Below, piece by piece: positions 41,897-50,319 of a DNA stretch of 64,000 bases. The position numbers and the translations under genes were made by a program. The DNA comes from JACQHM01 sp964535215. Lineage in GTDB: Bacteria > Methylomirabilota > Methylomirabilia > Methylomirabilales > JACQHM01. The notes beneath the pieces were generated by a model, which worked only from the letters and a program-made list of their open reading frames with translations, was not told where the DNA came from and ran no database searches. Location: the NCBI GenBank assembly GCA_964535215.1, contig CAZHST010000002.1, forward strand, positions 62,001 to 126,000, in the 5' to 3' direction. How positions within the stretch are numbered: position 1 is the first letter of the stretch; each line of letters begins with the position of its first letter.

Positions 41897-43678
41897 TTAA
41901 ACCCGATAGTCCTCCGCTTCGAGGAGCCGCCCTGCAATGGCCCGCTTGGCCGCTATCGTATTGAGCGGGGAACGGCGGAGGAGGGCCCGAAGGGCCGCAA
42001 GCTGGGTCTTCAGCTCGTCCCCCTTGAGGATGGCCGCCAGGATGCCCTTGGCCAACCCCTCGATCCGCTCCAACCCCTCGAAGACGAGGACGCGGGCCAT
42101 TTCCACCTTCATCCGGGCCTTCGCCTCCCCATCCCGGGTCAGGGTCTTCAGGGCCCGGAGGAGGGAAGACTCCATGGCGAAGACCTCGATCACCATGTCG
42201 CTGAAGTCGGCGAGGATCTCCTCTTCCTCCCGGAGCTTTTCCCCATGCCGCTGAAAGGCCAGACCGGCGACGAGGAGGGCTGCCTTCTTGGCCCGCCCGA
42301 GAAGCCCCCGCTCCAAAGAGAGCGGGGTCCCCGACGCGGCCTCGAGGGGGCGGAGGGCGAGGAGTTCCTGAGGAAGCTGCTTCAGGACCGGAAGAAGCGG
42401 AAGTTCTCCCTTGCCCGCCCGCTTGATCAGCAGATCGGGGATCAGGAGGCGGTTGATCTCGTTCGTCCCCTCCCAGATCCGGTTGATCCTGGCGTCCCGG
42501 TAAGCCCGGGCAGCCGGGTACTCCTCGATGTAACCGTACCCTCCAAAGATCTGGACCATCTCGTCCACGACGAAGTCCAAGGCCTCAGAGCCGTAGATCT
42601 TATCCATCGAGCACTCGATGGCGTACTCGGCAATCGCCCTGGCGGTCTCCTTCCCGGCCTCTTCGGCGGTCAGGTTGAGGCCCTTCAGGACCTGATCGAT
42701 CAGTCCGGCCGTCCGGTAGATCATGCTCTCGGCGGCATAGGTCTTCAGGGCCATCTCGGCCAGCTTCCGTTGGATCAGGCCAAAGTCGGCAATCGGCTTC
42801 CCGAACTGGACCCGCTGCTTGGCATACCGGATCGCCTCTTTAAGGGCAACCTTGCAGCTCCCAAGGCAAGAGGCCCCCAGCTTCAGGCGGCCGATGTTCA
42901 ACGTGTTGAAGGCAACGATGTGGCCCCGGCCGACCTCCCCCAAGACGTTTTCCACGGGGACCCTGACCCCTTCGAAGACCACGCTCCTCGTGGAGGAGCC
43001 CTTCATCCCCATCTTCTTCTCCTCAGGGCCTAACGAGACCCCTTCACCCCGCCTTTCCACGAGGAAAGCCGTGAAGTGCTCCCCATCCACCTTGGCGTAG
43101 GTGATGAAGAAGTCGGCGAAACCGGCGTTGGTCGTGAATTGCTTCCGACCGTGTAAGATGTAGAAGCGCCCATCGGGACTCAACACCGCCCGGGTCTTGG
43201 CGGCCAGGGCATCGGAGCCGGAACCGGGCTCCGTCAGGGCGTAGGCCCCGAACCGTTCGCCGGTGGCCACGGCGGGGAGGTACTTCCCTTTCTGGGCCCT
43301 CGTCCCAAAGTAGACGATGGGGAGGGAGCCGATGACCGTGTGGACGCTGTAGGCCGTGGAGAAGGAGCCGACTCCTCCGATCTTCTCCTTGATCAAGGTG
43401 GAGGTAATGAGGTCCAAACCCAACCCTCCATACGCTTCGGGGATATCAATGGCCAGGAGCCCCAGGGATCCCGCCTTCCGCAAAAGCTCCTCGGTGACCC
43501 CTGGCTTCTTCTCCTCGATCTCCTCAGCCCGCGGCCTCACCTCCCGCTCGAGGAACTCCTCAGCGGTCTTTCCCATCATGAGCTGCGCTTCGGTGAACTC
43601 CTCAGGGGTGAAGACCTGGGAGGGATCAACCTCCCCCAAGAGGAACCCCCCACCCTTTAGGACCACGACTGGCGGCAT
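41897..43678 (-). CDS. Acyl-CoA dehydrogenase
   Basis: A 593-residue FAD-dependent acyl-CoA dehydrogenase. The core has AYALTEPGSGSDA, GRKQFTTNAGFAD, MGMKGSSTR, the helical FGGYGYIEEYP and the catalytic-region RIWEGTNEINR; an extra C-terminal domain of about 190 residues makes it similar in length to VLCAD-like enzymes. It sits inside the liv transporter cluster with an acyl-CoA ligase, which suggests that the imported compound or its product is oxidised as a CoA thioester. Chain length cannot be told. ATG 43678 with AAAGGAGGAGG. Confidence 0.92.
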   Translation of the reverse strand: MPPVVVLKGGGFLLGEVDPSQVFTPEEFTEAQLMMGKTAEEFLEREVRPRAEEIEEKKPGVTEELLRKAGSLGLLAIDIPEAYGGLGLDLITSTLIKEKIGGVGSFSTAYSVHTVIGSLPIVYFGTRAQKGKYLPAVATGERFGAYALTEPGSGSDALAAKTRAVLSPDGRFYILHGRKQFTTNAGFADFFITYAKVDGEHFTAFLVERRGEGVSLGPEEKKMGMKGSSTRSVVFEGVRVPVENVLGEVGRGHIVAFNTLNIGRLKLGASCLGSCKVALKEAIRYAKQRVQFGKPIADFGLIQRKLAEMALKTYAAESMIYRTAGLIDQVLKGLNLTAEEAGKETARAIAEYAIECSMDKIYGSEALDFVVDEMVQIFGGYGYIEEYPAARAYRDARINRIWEGTNEINRLLIPDLLIKRAGKGELPLLPVLKQLPQELLALRPLEAASGTPLSLERGLLGRAKKAALLVAGLAFQRHGEKLREEEEILADFSDMVIEVFAMESSLLRALKTLTRDGEAKARMKVEMARVLVFEGLERIEGLAKGILAAILKGDELKTQLAALRALLRRSPLNTIAAKRAIAGRLLEAEDYRV

Positions 43679-43698
43679 GACCTCCTCCTTTTCCTATC

Positions 43699-44580
43699 CT
43701 AGACCCGCTCCTGAAATTCCCGTCCCAGGAGTCCCTCGGGGCGGATCAAAAGGACCAGGATGATGACCAGGAAGGCAAACGTGTTCTTGAAGGCGATGGT
43801 GAGATAGCCCCCGACCAAAGCCTCGGCAACGCCCAAGAGGAGACCCCCAAGGATCGCCCCGGGTAGACTCTCCAACCCCCCCAGGATGGCAGCCGCAAAG
43901 CCTTTCAGGAAGGGATCAACCATGAAGAAAGGGTCGAGGAGAAAGGCGGGGGCGAAGAAGACCCCGGCCGTCGCCCCCAAGCAGGCCGAAAGCCCCCAGC
44001 TTAAGGCCAGGAGCCTTTTCGTGGGGATCCCGAGGGTCTGGGCGGCGATCAGGTTCTCCGAGATAGCCCGCATGGCCAGGCCAACCCTGGTCCGCTGGAC
44101 CAGGATGTAGAGGAGGAGAGCCGCGAGGAGCCCGATCCCGAAGGTGCCGAGGCCCAGCTCGCTCACAATGACCCCGCCCAGGTCCCAGACCCGGGTGTCC
44201 GAGAGGGGGAAGGGGAAGGGTCTCGGATCGGCTCCCCAGAGGAAGGCCATTAGGCCTTCAAAGACGAGGGCAAGCCCTAAGGTCAGGATCGTCTGGGAAA
44301 GGGGCGTCGCCTCCCGGCGCTGGGCGGGGACGAGGATGATAAGGTAAAAGAGGAAGGCAACCACCATCCCAAAGGAGAGGCCACCAGCCAGGGAGAGAAG
44401 CTGGGGGACCTCCCGGGAGATAAGGGTAAAGGCGACAAAGGTACTCAAGGCGGCAAGGTCCCCGTGGGCGAAGTTCAGGACCCGGGTTGAGCGGTAGATC
44501 AGGACCAGCCCCAGGGCGATGAGGGCGTAGAGGCTCCCGGCCGACAGGCCCGAAGCGGCATATTGCAGGAACCGCTCCAT
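43699..44580 (-). CDS. livH: Branched-chain amino-acid type ABC permease
   Basis: A 293-residue LivH-type permease: GLSAGSLYALIALGLVLIYRSTRVLNFAHGDLAAL at the start (split by membrane segments), GLALVFEGLMAF and AILGGLESLPGAILGGLLLGVAEAL, with eight or so hydrophobic segments. It pairs with LivM in the inner membrane. ATG 44580 is 1 bp from the livM stop; the longer open frame upstream is a shadow of livM. Confidence 0.92.
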   Translation of the reverse strand: MERFLQYAASGLSAGSLYALIALGLVLIYRSTRVLNFAHGDLAALSTFVAFTLISREVPQLLSLAGGLSFGMVVAFLFYLIILVPAQRREATPLSQTILTLGLALVFEGLMAFLWGADPRPFPFPLSDTRVWDLGGVIVSELGLGTFGIGLLAALLLYILVQRTRVGLAMRAISENLIAAQTLGIPTKRLLALSWGLSACLGATAGVFFAPAFLLDPFFMVDPFLKGFAAAILGGLESLPGAILGGLLLGVAEALVGGYLTIAFKNTFAFLVIILVLLIRPEGLLGREFQERV

Positions 44581-44581
44581 G

Positions 44582-45559
44582 TCAACGAAAAGGCCAGTTC
44601 GTAAAATAGAGCTTGAGTTTTCCCCAGAACCCCGAGACCCCCCTGGGCTCCAGGAGGAGGACAGCCACGATAGAAGCCCCAAAAAGCACCGGGACGAGTT
44701 CCCGGGTCCGGCTAAAGATCTGGGGGGCCAGAACGACGAAGGCGGCTCCAAAGATGGAGCCCTCCACCGATCCTAATCCCCCCACGATGACCGCCACAAA
44801 AAGGCCGAGGGATTCGAGGAACGTGAACATCTGCGGTTCGAGGTACCCTAAAAGCTGGGCGTAGAGCCCTCCGTGAACCCCTGTGTAGAACGAGCTTACC
44901 GCAAAGGCCAAGAGCTTGTAGCGGGTCAGGTTCACCCCCATCACCTCGGCGGCGATGTCTGAATCCCGGATCGCGATCAAGGCCCGGCCGATAAACGAAG
45001 AAACCAGATTGAAGGATGCGACGGTAAAGAGGAGGACCAGGAAGAGGGTCAGGTAGTACATGGAGATCGGCCCTTTCAGGCCAAACGCTTGAAGCCTCGG
45101 TAGGGAAAGACCCATCCGGCCCCCCGAGAGGAGGTCCCAGTTGGTGAAGACCTGGTAGACGGCAATCCCGAACCCCAGGGTGGCAATGGCAAGATACGGC
45201 CCTTTAAGCCGGAGGGAGGGAAAGCCGACCAGGACGCCGAAGAGGGCGGCGATCAGGCCCGAGGTGAGGAGGGCCAAGGGGAAGGGGACACCATGGCGGA
45301 CCAAATGGGCCAGCGTGTAGGCCCCCAGGGCCAAAAAGCCGGACTGCCCCAGGGAGATTAAGCCCGTGTAGCCGATCAGAAGATTCTGGCCCTGGACTCC
45401 GAGGGTGTAGATGAAGATGAGGGTGGCGATGTAGAGGAGATAGTCAGATCCGAGGAAGGGAAGGAGAGCAAGGGCGGCGAAAAGAAGGAGGGAGAGGACC
45501 CCTGTCACAGGCCTCCGGATCAGGCGAAGCTCCTCCTGGTAGCTCTCGACAAGGTCCAC
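44582..45559 (-). CDS. livM: Branched-chain amino-acid type ABC permease
   Basis: A 325-residue LivM-type permease with the family segments NLLIGYTGLISLGQSGFLALGAY, GFPSLRLKGPYLAIATLGFG, RDSDIAAEVMGVNLTRYKLLAFAVSSFYTG and GGLGSVEGSIFGAAFVV. It forms the channel with LivH. The stop is followed within 1 bp by the livH start and its own start is 3 bp after the acyl-CoA ligase stop, so the genes form one unit. The start at 45559 reads GTG. Confidence 0.92.
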   Translation of the reverse strand: MDLVESYQEELRLIRRPVTGVLSLLLFAALALLPFLGSDYLLYIATLIFIYTLGVQGQNLLIGYTGLISLGQSGFLALGAYTLAHLVRHGVPFPLALLTSGLIAALFGVLVGFPSLRLKGPYLAIATLGFGIAVYQVFTNWDLLSGGRMGLSLPRLQAFGLKGPISMYYLTLFLVLLFTVASFNLVSSFIGRALIAIRDSDIAAEVMGVNLTRYKLLAFAVSSFYTGVHGGLYAQLLGYLEPQMFTFLESLGLFVAVIVGGLGSVEGSIFGAAFVVLAPQIFSRTRELVPVLFGASIVAVLLLEPRGVSGFWGKLKLYFTNWPFR

Positions 45560-45562
45560 GGC

Positions 45563-47410
45563 TTACTCCTGGTAGAGGGCGTTGATCAGGTCAGCGTAGC
45601 GCTGCTCGAGGCTCCGCCGTTTCACCTTCTTCGTTGGCGTCACATCCCCCTCCTCCTCGTAGAACCGGCGGGGGAGGAGGGCGAAGCGCTTGATCGTCTC
45701 CACCGAGGAGAGGGTCCTGTTCACCTTCTCCACCTCTTTGGCGATGAGCCTGTAGACCTCAGGATTCTGGGAGAGGTCGGTAAAGGTGGTGAAGGGGATC
45801 CGGCGGTCCTGGGCGTATTTCGTGACGTTGTCTTCATCAATCAGGATGAGGGCGACAAGGTACTTCCTCCGATCCCCGATGACCACGGCATCCTGGATGT
45901 AGGGGCTGAATTTCAGCTTGTTCTCGATGTAGGCGGGGGTAATGTTCTTGCCCCCGGCCGTGATGATGATGTCCTTCTTCCGGTCCAGGATCTTTAAGAA
46001 GCCCTCTTCCCAGGTCCCCACGTCCCCTGTGTGGAGCCAGCCCCCCTCCAGGGTTTTGGCCGTCAGCTCAGGCTCCTTAAAGTAGCCCTTGAAGACGTTG
46101 GGGCCTCTGACCAGGATCTCCCCATCCTCGGCGATCTTCACCTCCACCCCACCGAGGGGTTCCCCCACCGTCCCCCACCGGCTCCGGCCCGGCCGCTGGA
46201 CGGCAATCACCCCGGAGGACTCCGTCTGGCCATAGCCTTCCAGAAGAGGGATGCCCAAGGCGTTGTAGTACTCGAAGAGCTCGGGGGAGGCGGGGGCAGC
46301 CCCGCAGAAGGCAATCCGGACCCGCTCGAGGCCGAGCTGGCGCTTTAACGGCCAGAGGACGGTCCAGTAGAGGAGCCGGTAGAGAAGCCGAAGGGGGAGA
46401 GGGGCTGAGCCGTTCCCGATCTTCCTCCTCGCGTATCGCCTCCCGACGGCCGCCCCGAGCTGGTAGAGGTTCCGCTTCAAGAAAGTCGAGTCCTCCATCT
46501 TGAGCTCAATCGTCGAGGCCAGCTTCTCCCAGATCCTAGGGACGCTGGCGAAGATCGTGGGAGAGACCTCCTGGATGTTCTGGAAAAGGGTCTCCTGGCT
46601 TTCCACGAAGTTCACCCGGTAGCCGACCCGGATGGCTTGGAAGACCGAGATGAGGTTCTCGTAGATGTGCGCTAGGGGAAGGTAGGAGATCACCTCGTCG
46701 GTCTCATAAGCTGGATTGGCCTCAAGGAGCGCCTCGGTCACGGCGAGGATGTTTTCATGGGAGAGGAGGGCCCCCTTCGGCGGGCCCGTCGTCCCCGAGG
46801 TGTAGATCATCATGGCCGTGTCAGCCGGGGCGAGGGAGGCCAGGCGTTCGTCGAGAAGGGAAGGGTCTTTGGCCTGAACATCCTCCCCGATCTTCAAGAA
46901 TTCCTCGAAGAAGAGGACCTTCGGATGGGAGAAGCCCCAGAGCCCTTTCGGGTCCCAGACGATGACCCGCTCCAAAGGGGTCTCTTCGAGGACCTCCAGG
47001 GCCTTGTCGAGCTGCTCCTCGTCTTCGACGAAGAGGAAACGGGCACCGGAGTGCCGGAGGAGGTAGGCGAGCTGCTCGGGGGCCAGAGTGGGGTAGAGGC
47101 CACAGGTGATGCCTCCAGAAGCCATGATCCCGAGGTGGCAGAAGAGCCATTCGGGCCGGTTCTCACCGAGGACGGCGACGTTCTCCCTTGTTCCCAAGCC
47201 CATGGCGAGAAGGCCCCAAGCGATCTCCCGGACCCACCTCCCGTACTCCCTCCACGAGATCCGGTGCCAGATCCCATACTTTTTGTAACGCAAGGCAAGC
47301 TTCTCCCCCTGACGTTCAACCTGCCAGAAGAAGAGGCCGGGGAGCGTGGCCGGGATCTTCTCCTTCAGTCCGCCGTTGGCCGTTCGCCGTCCACCGTCTG
47401 AATTCACCAT
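45563..47410 (-). CDS. Long-chain acyl-CoA synthetase (AMP-forming)
   Basis: A 615-residue ANL-family ligase. The AMP-binding core is MMIYTSGTTGPPKGALLSHENI, with LPLAHIYENL, LEGYGQTESSG and LHTGDVGTWEEGFLKILDRKKDIIITAGGKNI in order; the C-terminal lysine region is VTPTKKVKRR. The pattern is that of FadD15-like long-chain enzymes. It lies between livF and livM, probably activating the carboxylate handled by this cluster. ATG 47410 overlaps livF by 7 bp; the first 15 codons are low-complexity GAC/AAC-GGC repeats and could be untranslated if a later start is used. Confidence 0.9.
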   Translation of the reverse strand: MVNSDGGRRTANGGLKEKIPATLPGLFFWQVERQGEKLALRYKKYGIWHRISWREYGRWVREIAWGLLAMGLGTRENVAVLGENRPEWLFCHLGIMASGGITCGLYPTLAPEQLAYLLRHSGARFLFVEDEEQLDKALEVLEETPLERVIVWDPKGLWGFSHPKVLFFEEFLKIGEDVQAKDPSLLDERLASLAPADTAMMIYTSGTTGPPKGALLSHENILAVTEALLEANPAYETDEVISYLPLAHIYENLISVFQAIRVGYRVNFVESQETLFQNIQEVSPTIFASVPRIWEKLASTIELKMEDSTFLKRNLYQLGAAVGRRYARRKIGNGSAPLPLRLLYRLLYWTVLWPLKRQLGLERVRIAFCGAAPASPELFEYYNALGIPLLEGYGQTESSGVIAVQRPGRSRWGTVGEPLGGVEVKIAEDGEILVRGPNVFKGYFKEPELTAKTLEGGWLHTGDVGTWEEGFLKILDRKKDIIITAGGKNITPAYIENKLKFSPYIQDAVVIGDRRKYLVALILIDEDNVTKYAQDRRIPFTTFTDLSQNPEVYRLIAKEVEKVNRTLSSVETIKRFALLPRRFYEEEGDVTPTKKVKRRSLEQRYADLINALYQE

Positions 47411-48180
47411 CGCCGTCTCTTCTTATAGAGCCGCCACCCTTTCGGTGAGACCTTCTCGGACGCGATCCCCAGGTAGAGCTCACGGACATCCTCCTTCTCG
47501 ACGAGGTCCTTAGGAGTCCCCTCGAGGACGATCCGCCCCGCTTCCAGGATGGAGGCATAATGGGCGACCTTCAAGGCGAGCCACGCATTCTGCTCCGCCA
47601 GGAGGATGGTGGTCCCCGCCTGGCTGATCTGGACCATTGCATCAAAGACGTGGCGGGCCACAAGGGGGGCCAGGCCCAGCGAGGGTTCATCCAGAAGGAG
47701 GAGTCTTGGACGTCGGAGGAAGGCCCGGGCCAGGGCCAGCATCTGCTGTTCCCCGCCGGAGAGGGTCTCGGCCTGCTGCGCTCCCCGTTCCTTCAAGACC
47801 GGGAAGAGCTGATAAACGAAGGCCAGGTCCCCCTCCACCTCTGGACCCCGGCGGCCCCAGAGCCCCAACTCCAGGTTCTCCCGGACCGTAAGCTCCCGGA
47901 AGATCCCCCGATCCTCCGGGACGTAGACCAGGCCCAACTTGGCGATCCGTTCGGGGGGCCACCGCTCGATCCGCCTTCCGTGAAACTCAATCGTCCCCTT
48001 CTTCGGCTGATCCTTGATCAGGCCCGCAATGGTCTTTAAGAGGGTCGTCTTCCCTGCCCCATTCGGCCCCAGGATGGTAACGATCTGCCCCTCCCTCACC
48101 TCTAAGGACACGCCCCTTAAGGCGTAGATCCGGTCAAGGTAAAGGGTCTCGATGCTGGCGACCTTCAAAAGAGTGCCCAT
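47404..48180 (-). CDS. livF: Branched-chain amino-acid type ABC transporter ATPase
   Basis: A 258-residue LivF-type ATPase: Walker A GPNGAGKTTLLKT, LGLVYVPEDRGIFRELTVRENLELG, the signature LSGGEQQMLALARAF, Walker B LLLLDEPSLGLAP and LLAEQNAWLAL. It carries a C-terminal tail of basic residues (WRLYKKRRRW) not usual in LivF. First intact gene of the liv operon, behind the remnant of a binding-protein gene. ATG 48180. Confidence 0.93.
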   Translation of the reverse strand: MGTLLKVASIETLYLDRIYALRGVSLEVREGQIVTILGPNGAGKTTLLKTIAGLIKDQPKKGTIEFHGRRIERWPPERIAKLGLVYVPEDRGIFRELTVRENLELGLWGRRGPEVEGDLAFVYQLFPVLKERGAQQAETLSGGEQQMLALARAFLRRPRLLLLDEPSLGLAPLVARHVFDAMVQISQAGTTILLAEQNAWLALKVAHYASILEAGRIVLEGTPKDLVEKEDVRELYLGIASEKVSPKGWRLYKKRRRW

Positions 48181-48217
48181 TTCACCGTCCCGCAGCCCCC
48201 GGAAGAGCTGTGGAATG

Positions 48218-48388
48218 AGGCCGCCAGTCCTTGAGTGTCTCCAGGGCCCGGATGAACCCCTCCCGGGCGAGGTCCTGCCCGGCCCGCTTCAACCCCTCCA
48301 CGACCGTCATCATGGTGATAGCCCCCCTGACGAGGATCTCGACCACGGCCATCTCCTTCAGGATCAGCGCCCCCTGAGCCGGGGTGGG
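48218..48388 (-). pseudogene. Remnant of a second liv-type substrate-binding protein gene
   Basis: The translation TPAQGALILKEMA, VVEILV and AITMMTVVEGLKRAG...LETLKDWRP is nearly the same as three separate blocks of the intact binding protein at 40699-41874. About 47 residues are missing between the first and second block and about 14 between the second and third, and the N-terminal two thirds and the signal peptide are gone. Both internal losses keep the frame. It stands directly between the liv promoter and livF, where the first gene of a liv operon often is. Confidence 0.85.
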
Positions 48389-48410
48389 GTGGAGGCAGAT
48401 CAATGGCTTC

Positions 48411-48439
48411 CTGATACCTTCCTGACGATCTCTTGTCAA
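48411..48439 (-). promoter_or_regulatory. Promoter of the liv operon
   Basis: On the minus strand TTGACA (48439-48434) and TATCAG (48416-48411) are 17 bp apart, preceded by a T-rich AATTTTTTC. It points into the binding-protein remnant and livF. The 170 bp between here and the dehydratase stop (48611) hold no gene. Confidence 0.7.
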
Positions 48440-48610
48440 GAAAAAATTAGGAGGGGCTTATCCGGGTCTTGTGATCGGGGAGAGAGAGGACCAGCCTTCC
48501 TCCGGGAGAGGCTTTCTTGGACAGCCCCCTCCCCTGGTCCCCTCCTCCCGAAGGATGAGGGTTCTGACATGCGCGCAAGGAAGGATGATACGTGAGGTCT
48601 TCTCGTCCTC

Positions 48611-50302
48611 TCACCGGATGGCGCGCAGGAAATCGAAATCGACACCCTCGTGGGCCTGAAGCACATGATCCAGGAAGAGCTTCACATAGCCCCGGGTGGC
48701 GTGGGGAGCCGGAGGTTGCCACCGGCTCCGGCGCCTGGCAAGCTCCTCATCGGAGACATGGAGGGTGAGCCGCCTGTTGGGGACGTCCAGCTCAATCACG
48801 TCCCCATCCTGGACAAGGGCCAGCGGACCCCCTACCGCTGCCTCCGGTGAGACATGGAGGACCACCGTCCCATAGGCCGTCCCGCTCATCCTGGCATCGG
48901 AGATCCTGACCATGTCCCGGACGCCCCGCTGCAAGAGCTTTTTGGGGATCGGGAGGTGTCCCCACTCCGGCATCCCCGGAGCCCCTTTCGGACCGGCGTT
49001 TTGGAGCACCAGGACACAATTCTCGTCCACGTCCAGGTTTGGATCGTCCACCCGGGCCATCATGTCGGCCTCATTCTTGAACACCACGGCTCGCCCCCGG
49101 TGGCGGAGCAGCTCCGGGGAGGCCGCCGTCTGCTTCAGAACGGCGCCATTCGGGGCCAGGTTCCCGTACAAGATGACGGTCCCTCCTTCGGGACCCAACG
49201 GCTCGCTCAACGGGACAATGACGTCCCGGTTATAGACTCGGGCGTTTTTGATGTTCTCCCCGACGGTCTTCCCGGTCACCGTTAACGCATCCAGGTGGAG
49301 GAGGGGCGAAAGCTCCTTCATCACCGCTGGAAGCCCACCGGCATAGTAGAGATCCTCCATCAGATACTTGCCTGAGGGTTTGACGTTGGCGATCCAGGGG
49401 GTCGTTCGGGAGAGCTCATCGAACAGGGAAAGGGGAAGGTCAATCCCTACCCGTCCCGCAATGGCGATCAGATGGACGATCGCATTGGTGGAACCTCCGA
49501 TGGCCATGTTGACCCGGATGGCATTCTCAAAGGCCTTCCGGGTGAGGATGTCAGAAGGCCTGATGTCCTCCTTGACCAGCTCGACGATGCGTCGGCCGGT
49601 GGCCTCGGCCAGCTGATACCGCCTCGCGTCGGGGGCCGGGATGGCCGCGCAGCCAGGGAGGGTCATGCCCAACGCCTCAACGATGCTGGCCATGGTCGAG
49701 GCGGTCCCCATCACCATGCAGTGGCCGGCGCTCCGGGAGATGCAGCTCTCGATCTCGGCGAACTCTTCGTCGGTGATGGTCCCGGCCTTAAGCTCTTCGT
49801 AGAAGCGTCGGCAGTCGGTGGAGGACCCAAGCTCCTGTCCTCTCCAGTTCCCCTTCAGCATCGGCCCGCCGGTCACCATGATGGCCGGGATATCGGCCGA
49901 GGCAGCCCCCATGAGCATGGCCGGCGTCGTCTTGTCGCACCCGGAGAGAAGCACCACCCCGTCTAGGGGGTTCGCCCGGATGTTCTCCTCCACCTCCATG
50001 GCCATCAGGTTCCGGTAGAGCATGGTCGTCGGCTTCATAAACGGCTCCCCCAAGGACATGGTGGGGAACTCCAAGGGGAAGCCTCCTGCCATCCAGACCC
50101 CCCGTTTCACGGCCTCGGCGAGCTGGCGGAAATGGGCGTTACAGTTGGTCAACTCACTCCAACTGTTGGCAATGCCGATCACCGGCTTGGTGAAGACCTC
50201 ATCGCTAAACCCCTCGGCCTTCATCCAGGCCCGATGCAAGAAGCCCCACAACCCCCCAATCTGAAACCACTCCTCGCTCCTGAGCTTCCTCGTTTCCCTC
50301 AC
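48611..50302 (-). CDS. IlvD/Edd-family dehydratase (dihydroxyacid or sugar-acid dehydratase)
   Basis: A 563-residue Fe-S dehydratase. The likely cluster ligands are C54 (LTNCNAHF), C122 (SGCDKTTPAML) and C195 (SAGHCMVMGTAS). The family members IlvD (valine/isoleucine synthesis) and the aldonate dehydratases share these. The N-terminal KLRSEEWF and MKAEGF segments are more like L-arabonate/D-xylonate-type dehydratases, and no other ilv gene is near, so a sugar-acid substrate is at least as likely. The start is GTG 50302 with AAGGAGG at 7 bp; the open frame further upstream is a shadow of the Memo gene. Confidence 0.85.
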   Translation of the reverse strand: MRETRKLRSEEWFQIGGLWGFLHRAWMKAEGFSDEVFTKPVIGIANSWSELTNCNAHFRQLAEAVKRGVWMAGGFPLEFPTMSLGEPFMKPTTMLYRNLMAMEVEENIRANPLDGVVLLSGCDKTTPAMLMGAASADIPAIMVTGGPMLKGNWRGQELGSSTDCRRFYEELKAGTITDEEFAEIESCISRSAGHCMVMGTASTMASIVEALGMTLPGCAAIPAPDARRYQLAEATGRRIVELVKEDIRPSDILTRKAFENAIRVNMAIGGSTNAIVHLIAIAGRVGIDLPLSLFDELSRTTPWIANVKPSGKYLMEDLYYAGGLPAVMKELSPLLHLDALTVTGKTVGENIKNARVYNRDVIVPLSEPLGPEGGTVILYGNLAPNGAVLKQTAASPELLRHRGRAVVFKNEADMMARVDDPNLDVDENCVLVLQNAGPKGAPGMPEWGHLPIPKKLLQRGVRDMVRISDARMSGTAYGTVVLHVSPEAAVGGPLALVQDGDVIELDVPNRRLTLHVSDEELARRRSRWQPPAPHATRGYVKLFLDHVLQAHEGVDFDFLRAIR

Positions 50303-50319
50303 CCCTGTCCCTCCTTCCG

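Noticed and set aside
47360..47410. GGACGGCGAACGGCC-type low-complexity sequence at the 5' end of the acyl-CoA ligase
   Set aside because: Looks like a short degenerate repeat; it is most simply the coding start or leader of the ligase and has no further copies that I could recognise.
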